Positions 13,480 to 22,794 of a DNA stretch of 37,579 bases are shown piece after piece. The DNA is taken from the NCBI RefSeq assembly GCF_047807365.1, contig NZ_JBLOUI010000025.1, positions 1 through 37,579 on the forward strand. The letters run 5' to 3'. Each line of letters opens with the position of its first letter. Within the stretch, counting starts at the first letter, position 1. This stretch comes from Peptacetobacter sp900539645 (GTDB taxonomy: Bacteria; Bacillota; Clostridia; Peptostreptococcales; Peptostreptococcaceae). The translations under genes were made by a program, and so were the position numbers. The notes under the pieces were generated by a model that searched no databases, was not told the origin of the DNA, and saw nothing but the letters and a program-made list of their open reading frames with translations.

Positions 13480-14823
13480 ATGAAACTCTTAACTTTTAAG
13501 GGAGGTATACATCCTCCACATGGAAAAGAGTACTCTAACAAAAAGCCAATTGAAAGAGCTGAAGCTCCTAAAGTGGTTTACATTCCTATTCAGCAGCATA
13601 TAGGTGCTCCGGCAAAACCTATAGTTGAAGTAGGAGATGAAGTTAAGCTAGGACAGAAAATAGCTGAAGCTGGTGGATTCGTTTCTGCCAACATACATTC
13701 TTCTGTATCAGGAAAAGTTATAGCTATAGAACCACATGAAATACCAAACGGTAAAGGTATGTGTATAGTTATAGAAAATGACTTTAAAGAAGAACTTCAT
13801 GAAAGCGTTAAACCTCATGGTAAGTTAGAAGATCTTTCAAAAGAAGAAATAGTAGAAATAATAAAAGAAGCAGGTATAGTTGGTATGGGTGGTGCAACAT
13901 TCCCAACTCACGTTAAAGTATGTCCTCCTCCAGGATCAACTGCAGAGTTCGTAATACTTAACGGTGCAGAATGTGAACCTTACTTAACAGCTGACCACAG
14001 ATTAATGCTAGAACAGCCAGAAAAAGTTGTTTTAGGATGTAGAGCTTTAATGAAAGTTCTAGATGTTAAAAAAGGATTTATAGGAATTGAAGAAAACAAA
14101 CCAGATGCTATAGAAGCTGTTCAGAATGTAGCTAAAGACTTCCCAGAAATAGAAGTTGTTACATTAAAAGTTAAATACCCACAGGGTGCTGAAAAACAGT
14201 TAATATATGCATGTACTGGTAGAGAAGTTCCATCAGGTGGACTTCCAATAGCTGCAGGAGCTGTTGTTGACAACGTTGGTACAGCGGCTGCTATAGCAGA
14301 TGCTATAACAACTGGTATGCCTTTAGTAGAAAGAATAACTACTGTAACAGGTCCTTGTATAGCAGAACCTAAAAACTTAGTAACAAAAATAGGTACTAGA
14401 GTAAATGAAATAATAGACCAGTGTGGAGGATACAAAGAAGGTACTAACCTTGGTAAAGTTATCATGGGTGGACCAATGATGGGATTCACACAGTGGCATA
14501 CAGAAATCTCAACTAATAAGGGATCTTCAGGTATACTTCTTTTAACAGAAGAAGAATCAAGAACTCCAGAAATGCAGAACTGTATAAGATGTGGTAGATG
14601 TACAGATGTATGTCCATCATTCTTACAGCCGTTATTAATAAGTGCATATTCAATGAAAAATGATTTCGATAGAGCTGAAGAATTCAACGCTATGGATTGT
14701 ATAGAATGTGGTTCATGTTCATTCATATGTCCAGCTAGAAGACCTCTTGTTCAGACAATAAGAACAGCTAAGAGAGAAATCGGTGCTAAGAGAAGAAAAC
14801 AGCAGGCAGCACAGAAAAAATAA
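13480..14823 (+). CDS. rnfC: Rnf complex subunit C (NADH/FMN and Fe-S subunit)
   Basis: 447 aa. Peripheral subunit that exchanges electrons with NAD+ in the ferredoxin:NAD+ oxidoreductase, an ion-pumping respiratory complex of anaerobes. The N-terminal RnfC barrel-sandwich (FKGGIHPPHGKEYS) is followed by the flavin/NADH-binding region GIVGMGGATFPTHVK and by NGAECEPYLTADHR. Two C-terminal [4Fe-4S] motifs follow: CIRCGRCTDVCP (near residue 368) and CIECGSCSFICP (near residue 407). The ATG follows TAGGGGG. First gene of rnfCDGEAB. Confidence 0.96.
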   Translation: MKLLTFKGGIHPPHGKEYSNKKPIERAEAPKVVYIPIQQHIGAPAKPIVEVGDEVKLGQKIAEAGGFVSANIHSSVSGKVIAIEPHEIPNGKGMCIVIENDFKEELHESVKPHGKLEDLSKEEIVEIIKEAGIVGMGGATFPTHVKVCPPPGSTAEFVILNGAECEPYLTADHRLMLEQPEKVVLGCRALMKVLDVKKGFIGIEENKPDAIEAVQNVAKDFPEIEVVTLKVKYPQGAEKQLIYACTGREVPSGGLPIAAGAVVDNVGTAAAIADAITTGMPLVERITTVTGPCIAEPKNLVTKIGTRVNEIIDQCGGYKEGTNLGKVIMGGPMMGFTQWHTEISTNKGSSGILLLTEEESRTPEMQNCIRCGRCTDVCPSFLQPLLISAYSMKNDFDRAEEFNAMDCIECGSCSFICPARRPLVQTIRTAKREIGAKRRKQQAAQKK

Positions 14824-14844
14824 TAAAAGTCAGGAGGAAAAACA

Positions 14845-15825
14845 ATGGAAAATAAATTGATAGTATCATCTTCTCCTCATGTAAGAAGTAATGAAGATAC
14901 ATCATATATAATGAAACAGGTTATTATAGCACTTGTTCCAGCAGCACTTGCAGGTCTATTCTACTTCAGACTTAATGCTTTAAGTGCTATGTTCTTCTGT
15001 ATACTTGGTACAGTGGGATCAGAACATATATTCTGTAAAATAATGAAAAAGAAAAGTACAATAGGTGATTTTTCAGCTGTTGTAACAGGCTTATTATTAG
15101 CATTCAACGTTCCAGCTTCACTTCCATGGTGGATGTGTTTATTAGGTGGAATATTTGCAATGGTAGTTGTTAAAATGGTATTCGGTGGTATAGGATGCAA
15201 CTTTGTCAACCCTGCATTAGCAGCTAGAGCATTCTTATTAGCATCATTCCCAGTAGCTATGACTGCATGGACTAAAACTGGTGTTAACTTTGTATCATCA
15301 GCTAATCTTGATGCTGTATCTACAGCAACACCACTTAGTTTCTTAAAAGCTGGTCCAGCTGGTTTAGCAGATCTTGCAGCAAACAATATATCATTATCAG
15401 ATATGTTCCTTGGAAATACTGGTGGTTGTATAGGTGAAACTTGTGCATTACTAGTTATATTAGGTGGAGTGTATCTTATATATAAAGGAATTATAAGTTA
15501 TGTAATGCCAGTAGCATATATAGTAACAGTATTCGTTTTAACTTTCCTTTTAGGTGGATTTAACTTACAGTTCGCTATATATCAGTTAATGGCAGGTGGT
15601 TTAATGCTTGGAGGATTCTTCATGCTGACAGACTACGCAACATCTCCTATGACTAAAAAAGGACAGGTTATATATGCAGTTCTTGCAGGTGTAATCACTT
15701 CAGTTATAAGATTATACGGTGGATATCCAGAAGGTGTATCTTACTCAATATTACTTGTTAACTGTCTTGCTCCTTTAATAGATAAATTCGTTAAAAATAG
15801 AGTATTCGGGAAGGAGGCAAAATAA
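14845..15825 (+). CDS. rnfD: Rnf complex subunit D (membrane, covalent FMN)
   Basis: 326 aa, multi-spanning membrane protein. The covalent FMN site is the Thr in VSTATPLSFLK (near residue 155, S-T-A-T variant of the S(T)GAT motif). GCNFVNPALAARAF and LTDYATSPMT are typical of the NqrB/RnfD family. The ATG follows CAGGAGGAAAAAC; the last codon overlaps the rnfG start by one base. Confidence 0.96.
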   Translation: MENKLIVSSSPHVRSNEDTSYIMKQVIIALVPAALAGLFYFRLNALSAMFFCILGTVGSEHIFCKIMKKKSTIGDFSAVVTGLLLAFNVPASLPWWMCLLGGIFAMVVVKMVFGGIGCNFVNPALAARAFLLASFPVAMTAWTKTGVNFVSSANLDAVSTATPLSFLKAGPAGLADLAANNISLSDMFLGNTGGCIGETCALLVILGGVYLIYKGIISYVMPVAYIVTVFVLTFLLGGFNLQFAIYQLMAGGLMLGGFFMLTDYATSPMTKKGQVIYAVLAGVITSVIRLYGGYPEGVSYSILLVNCLAPLIDKFVKNRVFGKEAK

Positions 15826-16394
15826 TGAATAGTGCAGTAAAAGTTGGTGGAACATTATTAGTTATAAGTGCTGTAGCATCATTCCTACTAGCAGGAACTA
15901 ACCAGATAACAGCTCCAGTAATAGAAGAAAGAAATATTCAGGCTAACAATGAACTTAGACAGTCTGTACTTCCAGATGCTACTGATTTCAAACAGTTAGA
16001 TGCCTCTGAATTCGATGGAAAAGGTGATGGCCTTATAGTAGAAGCTTATGAAGGTCTTAACGGATCAGAAAATGTAGGTTATACTTTCAAAGCTACTCCA
16101 AGTGGATACGGTGGAGCTATAGAAGTTATAATAGGTATATCAACAGATGGAACTATAACAGGTGTTGATATAGGTTCAATGTCAGAAACAGCTGGTCTAG
16201 GTGCTAAAGCTAAAGATGAAGCATTCAATGGACAGTATGACGGAAAGAAAACAGATAAACCTCTTGAAGTAGCTAAAGGTAGTGCATCAGGAGACAATCA
16301 GATACTTGCAATATCAGGTGCAACAATATCATCAACAGCAGTTACTAATGGTGTAAATGCTGCGATAGATGTATTCAACGCATTAAATAAATAA
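15825..16394 (+). CDS. rnfG: Rnf complex subunit G (covalent FMN)
   Basis: 189 aa. One N-terminal membrane helix is followed by an FMN-binding domain facing outward. The flavinylation motif SGATISSTAV lies near residues 165-174, and GYGGAIEVIIGI and MSETAGLGAKA are family signatures. Its start overlaps the rnfD stop. FMN transfer to D and G needs an ApbE-type enzyme, which is not in this window. Confidence 0.95.
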   Translation: MNSAVKVGGTLLVISAVASFLLAGTNQITAPVIEERNIQANNELRQSVLPDATDFKQLDASEFDGKGDGLIVEAYEGLNGSENVGYTFKATPSGYGGAIEVIIGISTDGTITGVDIGSMSETAGLGAKAKDEAFNGQYDGKKTDKPLEVAKGSASGDNQILAISGATISSTAVTNGVNAAIDVFNALNK

Positions 16395-16406
16395 GGAGGG
16401 TTTTAA

Positions 16407-17000
16407 ATGAGTTTCGGTAAAGTCTTTAAAAATGGACTAATAGATGAAAACCCAACATTTGTACAGGTTATAGGTATGTGTCCTACTCTAGCTGTTACTA
16501 CTTCAGCAATAAATGGTATGGGTATGGGATTATCTACAGCGGTAGTTCTTACATGTTCAAATATAGCAATATCACTTTTAAGAAAGGTAATTCCTGATAA
16601 AGTCAGAATACCATCTTTCATAGTTGTTATAGCTACATTCGTTACAATTGTTGGTATGTTATTAAAAGCGTATATACCAGTACTAGATCAGGCACTAGGT
16701 TTATATATACCACTTATAGTTGTTAACTGTATAATACTTGCTCGTGCAGAAAGTTTCGCAAGCCAGAACGGTCCTGTTGCATCAGCAGCAGATGGTCTTG
16801 GAAATGGTATAGGATTCACACTAGCTCTAACAGTAATAGGAGCAGTTAGAGAATTACTTGGAAACGGAAGCTTATTTGGATTTAGCTTATTTGGAGCACA
16901 CTTTACTCCAATATTAATATTCATACTTCCTCCAGGAGCATTCTTAACTTTAGGATTCTTATTCGCAGGATTCAATAAATTAAAAAATAAAAAGGCATAA
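16407..17000 (+). CDS. rnfE: Rnf complex subunit E
   Basis: 197 aa with about six membrane segments. It shows the RnfE/NqrD signatures QVIGMCPTLAVTTSAINGMG and NCIILARAESFA-QNG, and it is homologous to RnfA, with which it forms a pseudo-symmetric membrane pair that holds an Fe-S centre. The ATG follows AAGGAGGG. Confidence 0.95.
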   Translation: MSFGKVFKNGLIDENPTFVQVIGMCPTLAVTTSAINGMGMGLSTAVVLTCSNIAISLLRKVIPDKVRIPSFIVVIATFVTIVGMLLKAYIPVLDQALGLYIPLIVVNCIILARAESFASQNGPVASAADGLGNGIGFTLALTVIGAVRELLGNGSLFGFSLFGAHFTPILIFILPPGAFLTLGFLFAGFNKLKNKKA

Positions 17001-17015
17001 TGGGGGTGTAGGTGA

Positions 17016-17591
17016 ATGAATTTAGTACTATTATTTTTAAGTATAGTTCTTGTAAATAACGTTATAACATCTCAGTTCCTTGGTATATGTCCGTTCCTTG
17101 GGGTTTCAAAGAAAGTTGACACTGCTGTAGGTATGGGTGTTGCAGTTACATTCGTTTTAACACTTGCATCAGTTATAACTTATTTCATACAGATGTTATT
17201 AGTAAAAACTGGAACTGAATATCTTCAGACTATAGCATTTATACTTGTTATAGCATCTATAGTTCAGTTCGTTGAAATGGTAATCAAAAAAATGAGTCCA
17301 TCTTTATATCAGGCTCTTGGGGTATTCCTACCTCTTATAACTACTAACTGTGCCGTTCTTGGTATAGCAATAGTTAATATAGATAAAGGATACAACCTAA
17401 TAGAAACAATCATAAATGGTTGTGGTGCTGGTATAGGGTTCACTCTTGCAATAGTAATATTTGCAGGTATAAGAGAAAGATTAGAATTGTCAGATATTCC
17501 GGAAGCTTTCAAAGGTTTCCCTATAACATTAATATCAGCAGGTTTAATGTCAATCGCTTTCTTAGGATTCACAGGACTTATTAAGTTATAA
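17016..17591 (+). CDS. rnfA: Rnf complex subunit A
   Basis: 191 aa with six membrane segments and the RnfA/NqrE signatures NNVITSQFLGICPFLGVSKK and LITTNCAVLGIAIVN (conserved cysteines). It follows rnfE by 15 bases with GGGGGTG upstream. Part of the ion-translocating membrane core. Confidence 0.95.
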   Translation: MNLVLLFLSIVLVNNVITSQFLGICPFLGVSKKVDTAVGMGVAVTFVLTLASVITYFIQMLLVKTGTEYLQTIAFILVIASIVQFVEMVIKKMSPSLYQALGVFLPLITTNCAVLGIAIVNIDKGYNLIETIINGCGAGIGFTLAIVIFAGIRERLELSDIPEAFKGFPITLISAGLMSIAFLGFTGLIKL

Positions 17592-17611
17592 AAACGGGGA
17601 GGCGAAGAATA

Positions 17612-18583
17612 GTGGAAATATTAAAAGCGGTAATATTATTAGGTGCGTTAGGGTTAATATTCGGTTTAATTCTTGATTTCGCATCAAAAAAATTCGCTGT
17701 TGAAGTTGACCCAAGAGAAGAAGAAATACTTGGTGTACTTCCAGGAGCAAACTGTGGTGGATGTGGATACCCAGGTTGTGGAGGATGTGCAGCAGCGATA
17801 GTAAAAGGTGAAGCAGCTATAAATGCATGTCCAGTTGGTGGAGCAGCAGTTGCAGCCAAAGTTGGAGAAATAATGGGTGTAGAAGCGGAAGCTGGCGAAA
17901 GAAAAGTAGCTCATGTAATATGTAAAGGTACTTGCGAAAAGGCAAAAGATAAATTTGAATATGATGGTGTTCAGGAATGTAGAGCGGCATCTGTTCTTAA
18001 TGGTGGTGCTAAAGCATGTGCACAGGGTTGTCTAGGATTAGGAACTTGTGTTTCTGTTTGTGCATTCGACGCTATACATATAGTTGATGGTGTTGCTGTA
18101 GTTGACGAAGAAAAATGTGTTAACTGTGGTAAATGTAGAGAAGTTTGTCCAAAAGGATTAATAGTTGAAAAACCAGCTTCTCAGGAAATAATAGTAAACT
18201 GTAACAATACTCAGAAAGGTAAAGTAGTTAAAGATAACTGCTCTGCTGGATGTATAGGTTGCGGTATATGTGAAAAGAATTGTAAATTTGATGCAATTCA
18301 CGTTGAAAACAACGTAGCTAAAATAGATCCTGAAAAATGTGTTGGATGTATGGTATGTGTTGAAAAATGTCCAACAAAAGTAATAGCAGGAGATTTAGCT
18401 AAAAGACAGAAAGTAACAATAGACAAAGATTTATGTGTTGGTTGTACAATATGTGCTAAACAGTGTAAATTTGATGCTATATCTGGTGAACTTAAAGTAG
18501 CTCACGAAATAGATCAGGACAAATGTGTAGGATGTCATTTATGTATGCAGAAATGTCCTAAAAAAGCAATCAAATTAGTATAA
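17612..18583 (+). CDS. rnfB: Rnf complex subunit B (polyferredoxin)
   Basis: 323 aa, the subunit that accepts electrons from ferredoxin. The N-terminal membrane helix (residues 1-24) is followed by a four-Cys Fe-S domain (LPGANCGGCGYPGCGGCAAA and a later Cys). Six further Cys-rich motifs follow: CAQGCLGLGTCVSVCAF, CVNCGKCREVCPKG, CIGCGICEKNCKF, CVGCMVCVEKCPT, CVGCTICAKQCKF and CVGCHLCMQKCPK. This is longer than proteobacterial RnfB (about 190 aa) and typical of clostridial forms. The start is GTG after GGGGAGGCG. Last gene of the operon, with a terminator 32 bases later. Confidence 0.95.
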   Translation: MEILKAVILLGALGLIFGLILDFASKKFAVEVDPREEEILGVLPGANCGGCGYPGCGGCAAAIVKGEAAINACPVGGAAVAAKVGEIMGVEAEAGERKVAHVICKGTCEKAKDKFEYDGVQECRAASVLNGGAKACAQGCLGLGTCVSVCAFDAIHIVDGVAVVDEEKCVNCGKCREVCPKGLIVEKPASQEIIVNCNNTQKGKVVKDNCSAGCIGCGICEKNCKFDAIHVENNVAKIDPEKCVGCMVCVEKCPTKVIAGDLAKRQKVTIDKDLCVGCTICAKQCKFDAISGELKVAHEIDQDKCVGCHLCMQKCPKKAIKLV

Positions 18584-18615
18584 TCAAAATAAAATTTGAT
18601 ATTATTGTAAATAAT

Positions 18616-18650
18616 AGAGATGTAGAGAAAATTCTACATCTCTTTTTTTA
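18616..18650 (+). terminator. Terminator of the rnf operon
   Basis: Perfect 11-bp stem AGAGATGTAGA/TCTACATCTCT around GAAAAT, followed by seven Ts. Confidence 0.92.
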
Positions 18651-18955
18651 TTTTATTTTTTATGTAATTTAAAAATTTTTAAAGAAGTTCATTTAAAACT
18701 TAATAAAATCTTTTTTCTCTCTTTGCCATTTTGCTGATAAAATTTTAGGATTAATTTAGGTTTAAATGTTATCCTAATGAGGAAATTAATAAATTTTATA
18801 TATGCAATTAAAATTCAAATTAGCATAGTATAATATCCTATATATGAGTAAATAACAATAGTGTAACTAAAAAGGAAGGACATATATATTGAAATTTTTA
18901 TGATATAATGATAGACTAAATAAGTACGCAAACAGTGCAATAAAGAGGTGATATA
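18651..18955 (+). promoter_or_regulatory. AT-rich intergenic region with the maf promoter
   Basis: No gene is seen. An extended -10 TGATATAAT at 18901-18909, without a clear -35, lies about 45 bases before the maf GTG. Another TATAAT lies near 18829-18834. No strong inverted repeat was noticed. Confidence 0.4.
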
Positions 18956-19555
18956 GTGAAAATTGTACTAGCATCGGGATCACCGAGAAGAAAAGAAATT
19001 CTAGAGAATATGAATCTAAAATTTGATATAATTAAAAGTGAGATAGAGGAAACAACAATAGAAAATGAAAGTCCGAAAGATTTAGTTAAAAGACTTTCTT
19101 ATGAAAAAGCTTATGATATTGCTAGCAAAAATTTAGATAGTATAGTAATAGGCGCTGACACTGTAGTTGTTTTAGATAATAATGTACTTGGAAAACCTAA
19201 AGACGAGGATGAAGCGTTTGATATGCTAAAACAGATGTCTGGAAGAGAGCACGATGTTATAACCGGTGTAAGTATATTATGCTTAGATTTGAAGAAAGAA
19301 ATATGCGATTATTGTGTAAGTAAAGTAAAGTTTAAAAATCTATCTGATGAAGAAATATATTCATATATAAAGACTGGAGAATGTATGGATAAGGCTGGAG
19401 CCTATGGAATACAGGGATTAGGTGGTCTTTTAGTTGAATATATAAAAGGTGATTATTTCAATATAGTCGGATTTCCGATATCTTCTGCAGCTGAAATATT
19501 GAAAAATGATTTCAATATAGATATATTTAAATTAAACGAAGGTAGATTTGCTTAA
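18956..19555 (+). CDS. maf: Maf-type nucleotide pyrophosphatase
   Basis: 199 aa. Hydrolyses non-canonical or pyrimidine nucleoside triphosphates to monophosphates and is linked to septum formation. Signatures: LASGSPRRKEIL at the N-terminus, the IGADTVVVLD active-site strand near residue 66, and GKPKDEDEAFDMLKQMSGRE. The start GTG follows GAGGTGATATA. Maf lies next to radC and mreBCD, as in Bacillus. Confidence 0.94.
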   Translation: MKIVLASGSPRRKEILENMNLKFDIIKSEIEETTIENESPKDLVKRLSYEKAYDIASKNLDSIVIGADTVVVLDNNVLGKPKDEDEAFDMLKQMSGREHDVITGVSILCLDLKKEICDYCVSKVKFKNLSDEEIYSYIKTGECMDKAGAYGIQGLGGLLVEYIKGDYFNIVGFPISSAAEILKNDFNIDIFKLNEGRFA

Positions 19556-19598
19556 TTTGAATTAGAAATTATGTGCTTTGAAACGTTGAAGAGGATAT

Positions 19599-20276
19599 AT
19601 GGAAAATATAAAATATAGCGTAAAGGATGAGTTTCCTAGAGAAAAGATGCTTAAAGATGGTGTAGAAAGTCTTTCTAATGTAGAACTAATAGCAGTTTTG
19701 TTGAGAACTGGAAGTAAGAATAAAACAGTAACGGAACTCGCTGACGAGCTATTAAAGGTAGACCATGAGGGGATTAGATTTCTGAAAAGTGCTTCAATAG
19801 AAGAACTATGTGAAATTGAAGGAATTGGTATATCAAAGGCAACTTTGATTAAAGCAGCTTTAGAATTAGGTGTTAGAGTGGCTGAGTCTGAGGTTGTTAG
19901 ATACCAAGTTAAAAACCCTTGGGACATATACAAATACTATATGGAATCTATGAGGTATTTAAAGGAAGAGATATTCAAGACTGTGCTTTTGAATACTAAA
20001 AACGAGATTATAACAGATATAGATGTATCTCATGGTACTTTGAATTCTTCACTAGTACATCCAAGAGAGGTCTTTAAGCAAGCTATTAAAAAAAGCGCAA
20101 ATAAGATTATTCTTATTCACAATCATCCATCTGGGAATGTAGAGCCTTCAAATGAAGATATGCATATAACAGATAGGCTAATTGAATGTGGAAAAATAAT
20201 AGGAATAGAGGTCATCGACCATATAATAATTGGCGATGGAATATATTATAGTTTTAAAGAAAGCAGAAAAATGTAA
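19599..20276 (+). CDS. radC: RadC/JAB-domain protein
   Basis: 225 aa, normal length. The N-terminal helix-hairpin-helix region (SIEELCEIEGIGISKATLIK) is followed by a JAMM metalloprotease-like domain: HNHPSGNVEPSNED with His174 and His176. Despite its name, a repair role is not established for the family. The ATG follows GAAGAGG. It lies between maf and mreB. Confidence 0.93.
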   Translation: MENIKYSVKDEFPREKMLKDGVESLSNVELIAVLLRTGSKNKTVTELADELLKVDHEGIRFLKSASIEELCEIEGIGISKATLIKAALELGVRVAESEVVRYQVKNPWDIYKYYMESMRYLKEEIFKTVLLNTKNEIITDIDVSHGTLNSSLVHPREVFKQAIKKSANKIILIHNHPSGNVEPSNEDMHITDRLIECGKIIGIEVIDHIIIGDGIYYSFKESRKM

Positions 20277-20330
20277 TTAAGAAAGTTACTAACAATAGTT
20301 ATACTTTAAAGGATTGGAAGGAGAAGTAAA

Positions 20331-21386
20331 ATGGCAAAGAAAGAAAAAAGAGGATTCTTTGGTGGATTCCAGAAAATGACAAAAGATATGGGGATAGATT
20401 TAGGTACTGCTAATACACTTGTTTACATAAAAGGGCAGGGTATAGTATTAAGAGAACCATCTGTTGTAGCTGTAAGAGATGACAGTAGAGAAGTTTTAGC
20501 TGTAGGTGAAGAAGCTAAAAGAATGATAGGTAGAACACCAGGTAACATAGTAGCTATAAGACCTATGAAAGACGGGGTTATAGCTGACTTTGATGTTACT
20601 CAGTCTATGATAAGATACTTTATAGAAAAAGCATCTGACAATAAAAGTGTAGCGAGTCCAAGAATAGCAATATGTGTACCATTTGGTGTTACAGAAGTTG
20701 AAAGAAGAGCTATAGAAGATGCAGCTAGACAGGCTGGAGCTAGTGATGCATTCTTAATAGAAGAACCTATGGCTGCGGCAATAGGTGCTGGACTTAAAGT
20801 TGAAGAACCAGAAGGAAACATGGTAGTAGATATCGGTGGTGGTACTTCTGAAATAGCTGTTATATCATTAGGTGGAATAGTTGCCGCTAAATCTATAAGA
20901 ATAGGTGGGGACGAATTTGACGACGCTATAATAGCTTACGTTAAAAAAGAATACAACCTTATGATAGGTGAAAGAACTGCAGAAAACATAAAAATAAATA
21001 TAGGATCAACATTTAAAGATGATCAGGAAAAAGAAATGGAAATAAGAGGTAGAGACCTTATATCAGGACTACCAAAAACTATAACAATATCATCTACAGA
21101 AGTTAGAGAAGCATTAAAAGAACCAGTAAATGCTATAGTAGATGGAATTAAATCAACACTTGAAAAAACTCCACCAGAATTAGCATCAGATATAATGGAA
21201 AACGGAATAATGCTTACTGGTGGTGGAGCGCTACTTAGAGGATTTGATAAACTTATAGCTTCAGAAACAGGAATGAAGGTAGAAATAGCAGAATCACCTC
21301 TTGATTGTGTTGCTCTAGGAACAGGAAAAACTGTAGAAGATGAAGTTATATTTGAAAAAGTTTTAATGATGAACGCTGGAAAATAA
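20331..21386 (+). CDS. mreB: Rod-shape actin homologue MreB
   Basis: 351 aa. Forms membrane-bound filaments that guide the elongation machinery. Actin-fold ATP sites: MGIDLGTANTLVYIKGQGI near residues 20-40, VVDIGGGTSEIAVISLGG near residue 165, and MLTGGGALLRGFDKLI near residue 295. Somewhat basic N-terminal extension (MAKKEKRGFFGGFQK). Start preceded by GGAAGGAGAAG. First gene of the shape/division cluster through rodA. Confidence 0.96.
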   Translation: MAKKEKRGFFGGFQKMTKDMGIDLGTANTLVYIKGQGIVLREPSVVAVRDDSREVLAVGEEAKRMIGRTPGNIVAIRPMKDGVIADFDVTQSMIRYFIEKASDNKSVASPRIAICVPFGVTEVERRAIEDAARQAGASDAFLIEEPMAAAIGAGLKVEEPEGNMVVDIGGGTSEIAVISLGGIVAAKSIRIGGDEFDDAIIAYVKKEYNLMIGERTAENIKINIGSTFKDDQEKEMEIRGRDLISGLPKTITISSTEVREALKEPVNAIVDGIKSTLEKTPPELASDIMENGIMLTGGGALLRGFDKLIASETGMKVEIAESPLDCVALGTGKTVEDEVIFEKVLMMNAGK

Positions 21387-21400
21387 AGTTGGTGATTTAG

Positions 21401-22282
21401 TTGAAATTTGACAAATTTAAAAAGAAGAAAATAAATTCTAAAGTGGTAGCAACTGTAGTGGTTGCTATCACTTTAATTGGAATTGTGAGTATATCGGTGA
21501 TAAAACACTCAGGAACATCACCGTTCTCTGTAGGAATTGTATCTGATGGGGCAGCAGCTACTGCATCTCCTATAGATTCAGCAATGGAGTTTGTTAAACA
21601 GGGAGCATCTGACTTAATGAATTTCAAGAAAAATAGTAATAAAATGAGAGAGCTAGAAAAAGAAAATGAAGAGTTAAAGGCTAAGGTTATAGATTTAAAC
21701 TCTAAATCAGCTAAGCTAGAATCTCTTGAGGATTTAAAAAAGAGCTTAAACTATGTGAGTACAGACAGAATGAAGAGCATAGTATCAGGTTCTGTTATAG
21801 AAAAAAATGATGGTAACTGGTATGAATCGTTTGTACTTAATGTAGGTAAAAATGATGGTGTAGAAAAAAATAGTATAGTAATAAATGGAAAAGGTTTAGT
21901 AGGTATAGTTTATGAAGTTTCTGGAAACAGTTGTAAGGCTATTTCTATGTTAGATAGTAAGTCTGCAGTTAGTTTTAAGATAGTAAACAATACAGCAGCT
22001 AAAGGTGTTATAAGTACTAGTACATCAGCTGGAAAAGAAAAGGCATATGAAGCTAACGGATATTTAAATGGATATATGTTTGACTCAGATTATGAAGTTG
22101 TACAGGGTGATATAATTGTTACATCTGGAATGGGTCTATATCCAGAGGATATTCCTATTGGAGAAGTAGAAAAAGTTATAGATGATAAGAATAAATCTTT
22201 AAAATCTGTTGTTATAAAACCATATGTTAACTTTAAAGATGTAAATGATGTAATGATTATAAAACCTAGAAATATAGGATAA
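21401..22282 (+). CDS. mreC: Rod-shape protein MreC
   Basis: 293 aa. Short cytoplasmic N-terminus, one membrane helix (about residues 13-30), a coiled coil (about residues 76-112, MRELEKENEELKAKVIDLNS), then the extracytoplasmic beta-barrel domains (VSGNSCKAISMLDSKSAVSF). Scaffold for PBP2 and RodA outside the membrane. TTG start after GGTGATTTAG. Confidence 0.93.
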   Translation: MKFDKFKKKKINSKVVATVVVAITLIGIVSISVIKHSGTSPFSVGIVSDGAAATASPIDSAMEFVKQGASDLMNFKKNSNKMRELEKENEELKAKVIDLNSKSAKLESLEDLKKSLNYVSTDRMKSIVSGSVIEKNDGNWYESFVLNVGKNDGVEKNSIVINGKGLVGIVYEVSGNSCKAISMLDSKSAVSFKIVNNTAAKGVISTSTSAGKEKAYEANGYLNGYMFDSDYEVVQGDIIVTSGMGLYPEDIPIGEVEKVIDDKNKSLKSVVIKPYVNFKDVNDVMIIKPRNIG

Positions 22283-22294
22283 GGAGATTGTGTT

Positions 22295-22783
22295 ATGAAG
22301 AGAATAATACTTTTTATTACAGGAGTTCTTCTTATAATTCTTGAAAATAGTATTATAAATTATATCGATATATTTGGTGTTACATTTAGCGTACTTTTAC
22401 CATTTTTAGTTATGGCATCTCTTCATATGGATGAGGAAGAAGCTGGTGTAATAGGATTATTATTAGGTTTTATAGTTGATATGACTGTTGGAGGAATTTT
22501 AGGATTTAATGCGCTTGTATATGCTACTGTATGTGCTGTTATAGCTCATTATAGAAAAAATTTCTATGCAGAAAGTACTAGCATGAGAATGGCATTAATA
22601 GCAGCTGCGACAGTTTTTCAATCGTTATTAATGATAATCATATCGCTAATTGCATATCAGACAGATGGAATATTGATAATGATTCTAAAAGGATTTATAA
22701 TACTACCTCTTTTAAATGTGCTTGTAGGATTTATAATCTATAAGTTATTTGGAAGATCTATTATGAAACTTATGAAAGAATAG
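22295..22783 (+). CDS. mreD: Rod-shape membrane protein MreD
   Basis: 162 aa with about five membrane segments. Standard length and position between mreC and the PBP2 gene. The ATG follows AAGGAG. Family signature is weak in sequence, but hydropathy and context are typical (LLGFIVDMTVGGILGFNALV). Confidence 0.9.
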   Translation: MKRIILFITGVLLIILENSIINYIDIFGVTFSVLLPFLVMASLHMDEEEAGVIGLLLGFIVDMTVGGILGFNALVYATVCAVIAHYRKNFYAESTSMRMALIAAATVFQSLLMIIISLIAYQTDGILIMILKGFIILPLLNVLVGFIIYKLFGRSIMKLMKE

Positions 22784-22794
22784 TTGGTGATTTT

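Noticed and set aside
14121..14726. Long antisense open frames opposite rnfC, polA, rnfD and others
   Set aside because: They are shadows of strong coding genes with codon bias, without ribosome binding sites or family resemblance.
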